Assembly (NCBI GenBank): GCA_963844625.1
Contig: CAWJPF010000001.1
Span: forward strand, 1 to 64,000
Source of the DNA: Palsa-504 sp963844625
Lineage (GTDB): Bacteria > Actinomycetota > Actinomycetes > Streptosporangiales > Streptosporangiaceae
Reading direction: 5' to 3'
Length of the DNA: 64,000 nucleotides
A model generated the notes under the pieces. The model saw only the letters and a program-made list of their open reading frames with translations, was not told the DNA's origin and searched no databases. The position numbers and the translations under genes were made by a program. This document shows, in pieces, positions 1-8,846 of this stretch (position 1 is the first letter of the stretch; the number at the start of each line of letters is the position of its first letter).

Positions 1-1846
1 GGCCGAGTTCGGCACCTACCTGGACCTGCACAGATGGTCCGTCGGCCAGCTCAAGCAGTTCTGGGGCGCCGTGTGGGACTTCTTCGACATCGCCGCTGAC
101 GGCTGCCACGCCGAGGTGCTCGCCGACGCCGCCATGCCCGGAGCCCGCTGGTTCCCCGGAACCCGGCTCAACTACGCTGAACACGCCCTGCGCCATGGCG
201 AGGACGACACCGTGGCGCTCACCGCCGTCAGCGAGGACGGCACCACGACGAGGACCACGCGGGCCCAGCTGCGAGACCAGGTCGCGGCGCTGGCCCGGTG
301 GCTGCGCGAGACCGGGTGCGGCGTGGCGACCGGGTCGTCGGCTACCTGCCGAACACCACGCCGGCCCTGATCGCGTTCCTGGCCACCGCCAGCGTCGGCG
401 CGATCTGGTCGGCCTGCGCGCAGGACTACGGAGCACACGGAGCGGCCGCCCGGTTCGCGCAGCTCGACCCGGTAATCCTGTTCGCCGCCGACGGCTATCA
501 CTGGAACGGCAAAGCCTACGACCGCCGCACCGAGGTGACAGAGCTGCAGCGGTCGCTGCCCACCCTGCGCGCCACGGTCCACATCCCGAACCTCGGCCTG
601 CCCGATTCCCGGCAGCCGGCGCGTGACCCCGGCGCTCCCGCCCACCTGGGCAGCGATCCAGGCCGCGTGAACGTCACCTGGCAGCAGGCGACCGCGTCGC
701 CAGCCGGGCTGCGTTTTGACCGGGTCGGCTTCGACGCGCCACTGTGGGTCCTTTTCTCCTCCGGCACGACCGGCCTGCCCAAAGGCATCGTGCACGGTCA
801 CGGCGGAGTCGTGCTCGAGCACCACAAGGTGCTCGGCCTGCACCTGGACGCCGGCCCGGGCAGGCCGCTGTTCTGGTACACCACCACCAACTGGATGATG
901 TGGAACCTGGTGGCGTCCGGCCTGCTCACCGGGGCGCCGGTGGTCCTGTACGACGGAAGCCCCACCTACCCGGATCCGCTGCGGCTGTGGCAGATCGCCG
1001 CCGGCCACCGGGTGGCCGTCCTCGGCGTCAGCCCCGGCTACCTGCTCGCCAGCGCCAGGGCCGGCCTCACCCCGGGCCGCGATCTCGACCAGCGGCGGCA
1101 CCAACGTGGTCAGCGGCTTCGCCGGCAGCGCCCCCACCACGGAGGTGTGGGCCGGCGAGATCTCCGCGCCGCTGCTCGGCGTCGCCCTCGAAGCGTGGAA
1201 CACCGACGGGCAACCCGTGACCGGCGAGGTCGGCGAGCTCGTCGTCACCCAGCCCATGCCCTCGATGCCGCTGTCCTTCTGGAACGACCCCGACGGCGCC
1301 CGCTACCAGGACGCCTACTTCTCCGCCTATCCCGGCGTGTGGCGGCACGGCGACTGGATGCTGACCACCGAGCGCGGCAGCGTCATCATCTCCGGGCGCT
1401 CCGACTCCACCCTCAACCGGCACGGCGTCCGGCTGGGCAGCGCCGACATCTACGACGTGGTCGACAAGCTCCCGCAAATCAGAGAGGCGCTCGTAATCGG
1501 AGCCGAACTCGGCGACGGAGCCTACTGGCTGGTCCTGTTCATCGTCCTCGCCGACCGGGCCGTGCTCACCGGCGAGCTGACCAGGGCGATCAAAGCCGCC
1601 ATTGCCACGCAGGCCTCACCCCGGCACGTCCCCGACGACATCATCGCCGTCCCCGCCATCCCGCACACCCGCACCGGGAAGAAACTCGAAATCCCCGTCA
1701 AACGGCTGATCCAGGGCCATCCCCTGGACCAGGTCGCCAGCCGCGACGCCGTCGACGACTACGACGCCCTAGCCCAGTTCACCGCCTACGCGGGGCGCCG
1801 GCGCGGCGGATACCCCACCGCCCGGCGGACCCCCGAGCAGAACTGA
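1..1846 (+). pseudogene. Acetoacetyl-CoA synthetase pseudogene, 5' end outside the window
   Basis: The intact enzyme activates acetoacetate with ATP and CoA in the cytosol. Three reading-frame pieces line up with one acyl-CoA ligase: frame 2 up to about 315 (FPGTRLNYAEHAL), frame 1 from about 315 to 1090 (adenylation motif SSGTTGLPKGIVHGHGG near 750-805, then FWYTTTNWMMWN), and frame 2 again from about 1085 to the TGA at 1844-1846 (GDWMLTTERGS, SGRSDSTLNRHGVR, and the C-terminal lysine region RTGKKLEIPVKR). The first break looks like loss of one G in a GGGG run near 315. At the second break about 30 codons normally found between the 'GLDL' and 'SGGTDVVSG' parts of the family are missing, so it is a real deletion and not only a base-call error. 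The family assignment is firm; loss of function is inferred. Confidence 0.85.
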
Positions 1847-2122
1847 CAGCAGTAACCACGATGAGACTCTCCCTGTCAACCTCAACGGTTCACCCGTGAC
1901 TCCGCAGGCGCCGGGACCCAGCACCGCTCCGGGTGGTGTTCCGGAGCCGAGGACGAATCTCCCGCAGTGCCATTGGGCGCGCATCCGTCACGGCCAAACG
2001 AAGCGCCCGCGAGGGAGGCAGCAACCGGTCACGCACCCTCGTCGCTCAGGCCAGCGTTGCGCGCGCCAGATCCTGCTGTCCCACGCCGCGCTGCGGCTGC
2101 CGAAGCAAGGGAGGAGATGCCC

Positions 2123-3115
2123 GTGAACACGCAGAGCCACCGGGCTCTACTCATCGACGTGCACGCGCACTTCGTCACCAATCACTACATCAGCGTCGCC
2201 AAGACCGCCGGGCACGAGCACCCCGATGGCATGAACGGCTGGCCCACCTGGGACGTCGAAAGCCACCTGCAGCTGATGGACCAGGGCGGAATCGCGACCG
2301 CAATGCTGTCGGTCTCCTCGCCCGGCACGCACTTCGGCGACGACCAGGCCGCCCGCGACCTGACCCGCGAGGTCAACGAGTTCGGCGCGGGGCTGGTCCG
2401 CGACCACCCCGGCCGGTTCGGCCAGTTCGCCAGCCTGCCGCTGCCCGACGTCGACGGCGCCCTGCGCGAGATCGCGTACGCCCTGGGCGATCTCGGCAGC
2501 GATGGGGTGGCCATCGAAACCAACGCGCACGGCCACTACCTCGGCGACCAGCGTTTCGACCCGGTATGGGCCGAACTCGACCGCCGTCACGCCGTCGTCT
2601 TCGTGCACCCCACCTCCCCGCCCGGCTATGCGGCGGTCTCGCTCCGGCGGCCGCGCCCGATGCTGGAGTTCATCTTCGACTCCACCCGTACCATCAGCGA
2701 CCTGGTCTTTACCGGCCTGCTCGGCCGCTACCCGAACATTCAGTGGATCTTCACCCACGGGGCCGGTACCCTGCCGCTGCTCGCCGACCGGATGGAACTG
2801 TTCCGACCTCTCCTCCCCGGCGGCGCTGGTGACCCGACCGTCCAGGAGCAGGTCCGCGAACTGTGGTTCGACATGGCCGGCACCCCGTTCCCCCACCAGG
2901 TGCCCGCCCTGATCGCCGCGTTCGGGTCCGGCCAGCTGCTTTACGGCAGCGACTACTGCTGGACCCCGGCGGCCGGCACCGCCAGCCAGATTGCCTCCAT
3001 CGACGCCGCCGCCCAGCCCGACGGTGACACCTGGCGGGCCCTGACCTCCCGCAACGCCGGCCTCTTCCCCCGCCTGAGCGGCGAGCCGTCCCAGGACCTG
3101 CAGGGGCAGGGGTGA
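2123..3115 (+). CDS. Amidohydrolase 2 family metal-dependent hydrolase or decarboxylase (ACMSD-like)
   Basis: 330 aa, cytosolic TIM-barrel amidohydrolase of the PF04909 type, the group containing aminocarboxymuconate-semialdehyde decarboxylase and 2,6-dihydroxybenzoate decarboxylase. Visible metal ligands are the HxH motif (H14 and H16 in DVHAHF), a His in VFVHPTSPPGY, FTHGAGTLPLLADRM in the second half, and the late Asp in LLYGSDYCW. The GGAGG at 2110-2114 sits 8 nt before the GTG at 2123, but only 2 nt before the in-frame ATG at 2117, so GTG is preferred. It is the only intact gene among decayed neighbours, and the pseudogene just downstream is from the same superfamily, suggesting a lost catabolic cluster for an aromatic or CoA-linked acid. 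The substrate cannot be told from sequence. Confidence 0.85.
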   Translation: MNTQSHRALLIDVHAHFVTNHYISVAKTAGHEHPDGMNGWPTWDVESHLQLMDQGGIATAMLSVSSPGTHFGDDQAARDLTREVNEFGAGLVRDHPGRFGQFASLPLPDVDGALREIAYALGDLGSDGVAIETNAHGHYLGDQRFDPVWAELDRRHAVVFVHPTSPPGYAAVSLRRPRPMLEFIFDSTRTISDLVFTGLLGRYPNIQWIFTHGAGTLPLLADRMELFRPLLPGGAGDPTVQEQVRELWFDMAGTPFPHQVPALIAAFGSGQLLYGSDYCWTPAAGTASQIASIDAAAQPDGDTWRALTSRNAGLFPRLSGEPSQDLQGQG

Positions 3116-3119
3116 ACGG

Positions 3120-3490
3120 GTGACGAGCGGACCCTGCGCCATTCTGGGTCAGCGTCGCCGACCTCGGCGTCCCGTTCTACCTCCACCCCGGGCAACCCGC
3201 TGCCTGCCGACGCACGCTGCTACGACGGCCACCCGTGGCTGGCAAGGCCGGCCGGGGCGTTCGCACACGAAACCGCGGCGCACGCCATGCGGCTGATGGG
3301 ATCGGGGCTGTCGACGAACACCCCAGCCTCGCTATCATCCTCGGCCACCCGGGGAAGGCGTGCCGGCCTCGATCTGGCGGCTGGATTACCACAACGCCTG
3401 GGATGAAGCTGCCCATCCCGAACGGGCTCAGCCTGCCGATCGGCGATTACCTGCACACCACTCATCTGGAGGCTTTCGTGCCCGCGACTG
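3120..3490 (+). pseudogene. Remnant of a gamma-resorcylate decarboxylase-like amidohydrolase
   Basis: Reading across frames recovers a recognisable middle section of a 2,6-dihydroxybenzoate (gamma-resorcylate) decarboxylase-type protein: FWVSVADLGVPFYLHP from 3142 in frame 1; NPLPADARCYDGHPWL and ETAAHAMRLMGSGL from 3194 in frame 2; DEHPSLAIILGHPGK in frame 1; GVPASIWRLDYHNAWDE from about 3360 in frame 3; IGDYLHTTHLEAF in frame 1 again. At least four frame changes, and no N- or C-terminal part, make this a heavily decayed gene. The intact family has about 330 residues. The assignment rests on remembered family motifs (YLHPRNPLP, HPWL, HALRLMGSG, LGHMGE); the frame changes are seen directly. 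Confidence 0.7.
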
Positions 3491-3625
3491 ACAAGATCGC
3501 TCCGATCAACGTCGGGGTCTTCGGCGAGCTCTCGCCGATCCTGCCGTCGCCGCGGTTGGTGTCCAGGTGTCCTGCGAGGAAAACCTTGGCGTCGAGTTCC
3601 GCCACAGTTAAACTTCACGCTCTCT

Positions 3626-3916
3626 GTGCGCAGTGGCTGGCTGCGGCGAAGCGAGTTCGCTGCCGGTGCCGACATGGAGGAACTGCGCGAGGCCCTGAGC
3701 GAGGCGATCAGTCTTTACCTATCCGAGCCGGGGGACGTGAAGCATGTCGAGCTGGAAGATGAGCCTGGTTCGGGTTACCGAGCATCGGATGCTAGCGCGA
3801 ACCGCATAGCGGGTTCGCGGGACAGGCTGCTCTGGGCCACCGTGCCCAGGCAAAGAGCAGGGGAGCTCCATCCAAGGCGCGACGGGGACGTCGTGGAGTT
3901 TCGCTTCAACGTGTAG
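3626..3916 (+). CDS. Small protein with a HicB-like stretch, possibly a broken antitoxin
   Basis: A 96-aa open frame from a GTG. Residues 16-36 (DMEELREALSEAISLYLSEPG) resemble the helix following the strand region of HicB-type antitoxins (pattern: T-x-EEL-x-x-x-x-EAI-x-LYL). The N-terminal strands of HicB and a hicA toxin partner are not visible, and the rest of the protein has no recognisable motif. It directly follows the decarboxylase remnant, so it may be another fragment. Weak call: it could also be a chance open frame. Confidence 0.3.
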   Translation: MRSGWLRRSEFAAGADMEELREALSEAISLYLSEPGDVKHVELEDEPGSGYRASDASANRIAGSRDRLLWATVPRQRAGELHPRRDGDVVEFRFNV

Positions 3917-4835
3917 CGACCGGCGTTCAGCCTGCTCACAGGTAACTTTCGGCCGCGCGCACGATGCCGCACAGCGGTCGCCCTGCGGCCGGGCCCGTAG
4001 TGGCTAGGCCTCGAGCACCCGCTTGAGGTGCTCCTGCACGAGCTCGAACGCGTGAAGAATCGGGCTGGTTCGCTCTACCGGGCCGCGCTGAAGCACTCCG
4101 GACGGGCCGCGGTCGCGATCAGCTAACGGCGTATCGCTGGCATTGCCGGCGGATCGCCGCGATCACGTCAACTTCGGTGACAACGGGCGTCCAGGGCTCA
4201 GCCTCGGTCTCCGGTGCGGGTGCGCGGGCGGTGGGGTCATCGTCCCGCGGTTCTTTCTCGCGCTGGCGGGCCTGGTACTCGGCGTGGGCAAAGCACGCGT
4301 GGATGGCGTAGTCCAGGTCGAGGCGTTCGCCGTACCAGGCGGGGATGATCGTAGCGGGGGTGATGTCGGCGTCGTGGCAGTCGTTGATGGTGCCGTCTAG
4401 GGGCGGCGGGGCGGGGCTGGCGGGGATGAGGGTGCCGTCTGGGCGGTGGAAGGTGAAGGCGCTGCCGGGGGCGGAGGCGATGAGGTAGCCGCGCTGATGG
4501 ACGAGCGTGTGGTGGTATTTGCACAGGCTGATCAGGTTTTTCAGGCTGGTCCGGCCGCCGTTGATCCAGTGCTGGATGTGGTGCAGGTCGACCCGGCGCG
4601 ATTCGCAGCCGGGGTAGCGGCAGCGGCAGTGGTCGCGTTCGCGGGCGGCCCGGCGCAGCGCGGCGCCTGGCCTTCGGCGGCGGCGGCCGACGTCGAGCAC
4701 GGAGCCGTCGTGGTCGTGGATCATCCAGCTCAGGGCGGCGGTGCAGGCCAGCATCTGGGCGGTGCTGACGCTGATCGCGGGACCGTCCTCCACGTGCCGC
4801 CGAGCGGGCTCCGCCGGGTGGCCCGGGACGGTCGT

Positions 4836-4857
4836 CGGCGTTTCCGCGGAAACGCCG
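4836..4857. repeat. Palindrome copy 1 (core GTTTCCGCGGAAAC)
   Basis: A perfect 22-bp palindrome centred between 4846 and 4847, inside the HNH half of the DUF222/HNH gene, where it is read as VSAET on the minus strand. Confidence 0.9.
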
Positions 4858-5069
4858 GCCGACCGCCCGGCTGTGCCGTCGGCCGGGTCGGCGGCGGCCA
4901 GCGCGTCGGTGCCGACGTGGACGATGACCTGGTACACCTCAGGGTTGTCGGCGGACGCTCCCTGGCCGGCCAGGAACGTCTCGGCGATGACCAGCAGGGC
5001 GTCGGCCAGGTGGTAGGAGGTCGCCGTGGCTGGCCCGGGGCTGGTATGCTCCCGGCCGGCGCGACCGGC

Positions 5070-5083
5070 GTCTCCGCGGAAAC
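5070..5083. repeat. Palindrome copy 2 (one mismatch)
   Basis: GTCTCCGCGGAAAC: the 14-bp core with one T-to-C change, within the DUF222/HNH gene, again read as VSAET. Confidence 0.8.
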
Positions 5084-5792
5084 ACTTCGCTTCGGCCCGT
5101 CGTGGGGATGTTCCAGGTCGGCGGCGGCCGCGCGGAGCGCCTGCAGCAGCACCGCGCCGGCCAGCGGCGGCAGCCGGAATGTGCCGGCCAGGGACCCGTC
5201 GTCCTCTAGCCGCCAGGTGAGCCGCCGCTGGACCCGCGCCTGGGCGTCGTCGGCGTGGCTGACCTGTCGGTGGGCGCGGGCGAACCGCTCAAGCTGGTTA
5301 CCGGTCATCGGGCCGGCGATCTCGGCTAGGCCCTGCTCGGTGTCCGGGGTGGCGATCCGGGTCAGCGCCCGGACCTTGGCGTACGAGAGTCGGCCGGCCG
5401 CGAACTCGCCGCGGATCACCGGCAGATCCCGCAGCGCCCGGGCGACCCGCACGTGCTCCCGCGCGGTCCCGGAGGTCATCTGGCATTTCCAGGACAGCCA
5501 CGCGGCGCAGCTGTTCATCTCCCAGCTCGCCCAGCCGCGGCGGGCGTCGAAGTCGCCGAGCAGGACCAGGAACCGGCAGGTAGCAGCGGCTACGTGGCCG
5601 GCCAGCTCGCAGATCTCCGCTTCCAGCCGCTCCAGCGGCACCGGCCCCGGCGGATCAGGAACGAGGCCGGGATGAGGGATGGTGATCGTGGTGCCGGGCG
5701 GGGGACCCGGCTGCTCATTGTCGAACATAAATTTGATGCTAGCGGCGTAGTCTGACATTTTCGCCGCACCAGGTACGCTCCCAGGTCGGCAG

Positions 5793-5816
5793 CGAGCGTT
5801 TCCGCGGAAACGCTCG
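5793..5816. repeat. Palindrome copy 3, upstream of the DUF222/HNH gene
   Basis: A perfect 24-bp palindrome centred between 5804 and 5805, 35-58 bp upstream of the ATG at 5758. It shares the 14-bp core with the copies inside the gene. Its place in the 5' region makes an operator, an origin from an inserted repeat unit, or a recognition site of the HNH protein possible. Confidence 0.85.
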
Positions 5817-5963
5817 GCACTTCCCTTCCGACCTTCTCACGGCAAGTGTCACCTTCCTCTCGTACCGTGGTTACCTGCCTGGGCTCACCTGCCGTGCTCC
5901 GCCGCCAGCCGTCGAAGCCTGGTGGTCAGTTCCCTAAACAGGTCGAGATGAGATGAGGCCCTG

Positions 5964-6977
5964 GTGAGCGGTCACCTGCGCATCGGAGCCTGCCTTTCGC
6001 TGTCCGGCAGGTTCGCGCGGTTCGGCCGTCAGGCGGCCCGGGGACTGGAAGCATGGCGGTCCCTGGACGGCGCCGTGGACATCCTGGTGGAAGACGATCA
6101 CAGCGACTGGCGGACGCTGGAGGCGGCACTGCCGGGCCTGGCCGCGCGCTGCGATCTCTTGCTGGGGCCGTACTCCACGCAGCTGATGCGCGTAGCCGGG
6201 CGGATGGCGGCGGAATCGGGCTGGCTGGTGTGGAACCACGGCGGTTCCGGCGATGACGTCGAGGTGGCGCATCCCGGCCACGTCGTATCCGTCCCGACCC
6301 CGGCGAGCCGGTATGCGGAGCCTTTCTTGCGCTGGCTCGCCCGTGAGCCGGGCAGGCCGCGCGATCTGTGCCTGATGCACGGACCCGGCAGCTTCGGCCG
6401 CCAGGTGGTGGCCGGGGCCGAGGCGATCGCCCGGCGGCTCGGTATCCGCACGATGCGCGCCGCCCCCGGTGACCAGCTCCCGCCGCCGGGCGTACCGGCG
6501 GAATGGGACCTGTTCAGCGCGGGCGTGTTCGAGCAGGACGCCGAGATGACCGGCTACGCGCGCCGGTTGCCGGTCCCGCCGCGCCTAGTCTGTGCGGTCG
6601 CGGCGGGGGTACGTGAATTCCGCCATGCCGTGCCTGACGCTGATGGTGTCTTCGGCGTCGCCCAGTGGTTCCCCGGCAGCAGGAACGACGTCGCGCTCGG
6701 CCCCTCTGAGGAGACATTCCTCCGGACCTACGCCGGTGGCACGGGCACCGCGCCGGATTATCCCGCGGTCCAGGCCGCTGCGGGAGCGATGATCGCGGCC
6801 TACTGCGCGCGGCTGGCGGGCGGGACGAATCGTGACGGCCTGTGGGCCGCCGCGGCCCTGCTAGATACCTCGACCGTGTTCGGTGGCTTCAGGATCGATC
6901 CTGGCCGCGGCGCCCAGGTGAAGCATCAGACCGTCCTGGTGCGCTGGGCGGACGGCGAACCGTGGCGTATCCGCTGA
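5964..6977 (+). CDS. ABC-type branched-chain-amino-acid-like substrate-binding protein without a signal peptide
   Basis: 337 aa, GTG start preceded by a weak GAGG. The start (LRIGACLSLSGRFARFGRQAARGLEAW) and the following lobe (VEDDHSDWRTLEAALPGLA...CDLLLGPYSTQLMR) match the type I periplasmic-binding fold of LivJ/AmiC proteins. Unlike transport proteins it lacks a signal peptide or lipobox at this start and no permease or ATPase genes flank it. AmiC-like cytosolic sensing of a small ligand is therefore as likely as transport. It stands alone between the DUF222/HNH gene and the secretion cluster. Confidence 0.75.
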   Translation: MSGHLRIGACLSLSGRFARFGRQAARGLEAWRSLDGAVDILVEDDHSDWRTLEAALPGLAARCDLLLGPYSTQLMRVAGRMAAESGWLVWNHGGSGDDVEVAHPGHVVSVPTPASRYAEPFLRWLAREPGRPRDLCLMHGPGSFGRQVVAGAEAIARRLGIRTMRAAPGDQLPPPGVPAEWDLFSAGVFEQDAEMTGYARRLPVPPRLVCAVAAGVREFRHAVPDADGVFGVAQWFPGSRNDVALGPSEETFLRTYAGGTGTAPDYPAVQAAAGAMIAAYCARLAGGTNRDGLWAAAALLDTSTVFGGFRIDPGRGAQVKHQTVLVRWADGEPWRIR

Positions 6978-7492
6978 TCACAGCCGCAGATCGTTCGCAG
7001 CAGCGTCGTAAGCGATTGCTAACATGGCGCGACCGCCGACAACATGTTATTCTGACCGGATGACAAAAAACGAACATACGATCGAACGTCGCGCCTTCCG
7101 GGTCCGACTGCACGTGATTCCGCTCGAACATGTAGCGACACCGGAGCCGCCTGCCCGGTACCCGGCCGCCCCACCCTTTAGCCTTGTGAGCTGCGGTGAT
7201 GCTGGTGAATCCCGGACTGGACCCGGCGTGGCGCCCATGCGCCCTTCGGTGTTGCCAGGTCCGCGGGCCTCCGACCTAGCCCAAGGCGGCCTAATTACTT
7301 TCTGAACTTGGTTGAACTCAGAACGTGGTTGATGCGTATCATAGGTTGCTGGTCATTTGTCCATGTGTCTATGCAGATGTTCCTAGATCGGCTGTTTCGG
7401 CAACACGTCGAGACTTCAAGGCGCACAATGGACCGCGAGACCGGCGCGAAGGGACGCCTGTGTCCGCAGGCGCGGAGACGTGCGGAGGTGTA
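6978..7492 (+). other. 515-bp gap upstream of the type IV secretion cluster
   Basis: No convincing gene. Two short open frames (7024-7305 and 7308-7493) show no family motif and poor coding character. Base composition drops towards 7290-7400 (runs such as CTAATTACTTTCTGAAC), unlike the flanks. This is probably promoter and leader for the secretion operon. Confidence 0.5.
7146..7290 (+). promoter_or_regulatory. Possible structured leader (riboswitch-like) ahead of the secretion operon
   Basis: A perfect 7-bp closing helix, GCCGCCT at 7146-7152 pairing with AGGCGGC at 7284-7290, encloses about 130 nt containing GGTGAATCC (near 7203-7211) and, near the 3' side, CCGACCTAGCCC. These recall the GGTGAATC and CCGACAGCTAACC elements of c-di-AMP (ydaO) riboswitches, which in actinobacteria often precede wall-hydrolase genes, but the GGGGAACC element is missing. 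A cobalamin-type leader is an alternative. Low confidence; no covariance search was possible. Confidence 0.2.
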
Positions 7493-8515
7493 ATGGTTCG
7501 CGGACCGAACTCCGGTGACGGAATGCGATCGTCCGTGTACTATCTTGCATCGCCGGATCTGGGCTCGCCGGACTGGACCTGGCCGCGACCTCGAGCCCGG
7601 GCGCTCGATGAGGTAGATCGGCTGAACGCCGGGTACCCCTCTCCTGACCACGAGTCTGGTGGCGGCTGGAGCGGCGCCGGCGGCAGGTGGCTACTATGGC
7701 CGCTCCGGGCTGTGCTGTGGGCGACGCTGGTGATCGTGGCCTTCCGGGGTGTAACGGCCATCATTTTCAGCCAGCATGCCACGTCACCAGGCGCTTCCAC
7801 CGGGTCCGTGACCGCGGCCGGCGGGCAGTTTCCTGTCAACCTGGCAGAGGCCTACGCGGCGGAGTTCGGGCGGGTGTATCTCAACTTCAGCCCGCAGACG
7901 CAGGCCCAGCGGGAACAGCAGCTCGCGGCGTTCGTGCCTGCTCGCGTGGCGGCCGCGAACCCGGACCTCGGCTGGAATGGCACTGGGCAGATGAGGCTGC
8001 AGTCGGAGCAGGTGGCGGGTATCGCGGTGCATGACCCGCAGCACGCGGTGGTTACGTTGCTTGCCTTGGTCGACGGGCAGCTGATGGAGCTCGGCGTGCC
8101 GGTGGCGGCCTCGGGCGGCATGGTCGCGGTCTCGGGCGAGCCCGCCTGGTTGCCGGCGCCCACGCCGATTTCACTGCCGTCGGCGACCGTCCAGGGTTCG
8201 GACCCGGTGGCGCAAAGTCAGCTGAACAATGAGCTGCCCGCATTTTTCCAGGCCTACGCCAACGGTGATAGCGCCGCACTGAACAGGTTCCTCGCGCCAG
8301 GCGTGTCGCTGACCGGCCTCGACGGCACGGTGTCCTTTGGCACTATCGCCGCTCTTCACGTGCCGGCCGGTGGCGCCACTCGGCAGATAACGGTAAGCGT
8401 CATATGGCAGCTGCCCAGCCAAGGCACGGCTACAGGAACAAGAGTCCAGGTAGCATACGGCATGTCGGTTCAGCAAAGCGGGGAAAAATGGTATGTAAAA
8501 GAAATCAGTGGGTAG
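7493..8515 (+). CDS. TcpC/VirB8-like conjugal transfer protein
   Basis: 340 aa membrane-anchored component of a Gram-positive type IV secretion system. A cytosolic N-terminal tail of about 65 residues is followed by one membrane segment (WLLWPLRAVLWATLVIVAF, residues ~66-90) and an extracytoplasmic region with two related NTF2-like halves (first ~105-220, second ~240-340; FFQAYANGDSAALNRFLAPGV is typical of the TcpC second domain). In pCW3-type systems TcpC is the assembly scaffold. The ATG at 7493 follows GGAGG at 7484-7488 with a 4-nt spacer; an alternative ATG is at 7523. It opens the cluster. Confidence 0.8.
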   Translation: MVRGPNSGDGMRSSVYYLASPDLGSPDWTWPRPRARALDEVDRLNAGYPSPDHESGGGWSGAGGRWLLWPLRAVLWATLVIVAFRGVTAIIFSQHATSPGASTGSVTAAGGQFPVNLAEAYAAEFGRVYLNFSPQTQAQREQQLAAFVPARVAAANPDLGWNGTGQMRLQSEQVAGIAVHDPQHAVVTLLALVDGQLMELGVPVAASGGMVAVSGEPAWLPAPTPISLPSATVQGSDPVAQSQLNNELPAFFQAYANGDSAALNRFLAPGVSLTGLDGTVSFGTIAALHVPAGGATRQITVSVIWQLPSQGTATGTRVQVAYGMSVQQSGEKWYVKEISG

Positions 8516-8846
8516 ATTAAGGCGGTGGTAGCCCAATGACCAGGACGCGGCCGGCCGGCGCGGTCATGTCCTCATGCGCTCGCACCGTTTCCGGTCGGCC
8601 CCCTACCGCCGCCGACCGACGCGTTTCCGGGAGAGCGGCCTGTATCCGGTGGGCTTCCCATCAGCCCGCCGTCCGATCTTGCCGACCAGTGCCCGCTCAT
8701 CGACCGCTGCCACACCAGCGTGCCGCAGTTCCGTGCTCGCCGTGTCCGCCTGGGCTCGTCGTCCTACATCGGCTTTACTTGTATCTACCACGGTGGCCTG
8801 CCGCGACCCAGTCAAGATGGTCATTTGATCCCGGAAGGGACGTTTT
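8516..8846 (+). other. 331-bp gap inside the secretion cluster
   Basis: Two overlapping open frames on the plus strand (8536-8862 and 8574-8828) are Arg/Pro/Ser-rich with no motif, and the first runs past the real start at 8847. I see nothing supportable here; it may hold a decayed small gene or an internal promoter. Confidence 0.4.

Larger units (their letters stand above)
4119..5758 (-). pseudogene. DUF222 / HNH endonuclease-family gene (13E12-type), frameshifted
   Basis: Two minus-strand frames form one DUF222-HNH protein. Codons from the ATG at 5758 to about 5040 give the DUF222 part (LERLEAEICELAGHVAAATCRFLVLL, then SYAKVRALTRIATP). After a frame change near 5030-5045 the correct frame continues as YHLADALLVIAETFL and runs to the TGA at 4119, including the zinc/HNH motif CRYPGC...VDLHHIQHW...NLISLCKYHHTLVH. 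Everything except that one shift is well preserved, so this is either a recent mutation, a sequencing error or programmed slippage. These proteins are multicopy in actinomycetes and their role is not established; nuclease activity is inferred from the HNH motif. Two copies of a GTTTCCGCGGAAAC palindrome (encoding VSAET) lie inside and a third lies upstream. Confidence 0.85.

Noticed and set aside
4446..5675. 409-codon plus-strand open frame
   Set aside because: Antisense to the DUF222/HNH gene; Gly/Ala/Val-rich shadow without motifs.
7312..7342. Sigma-70-like promoter (TTGAAC, 19 nt, TATCAT) before the secretion operon
   Set aside because: The spacer is longer than the usual 16-18 nt and the patch is A/T-rich, so a chance match is likely; not listed as a feature.
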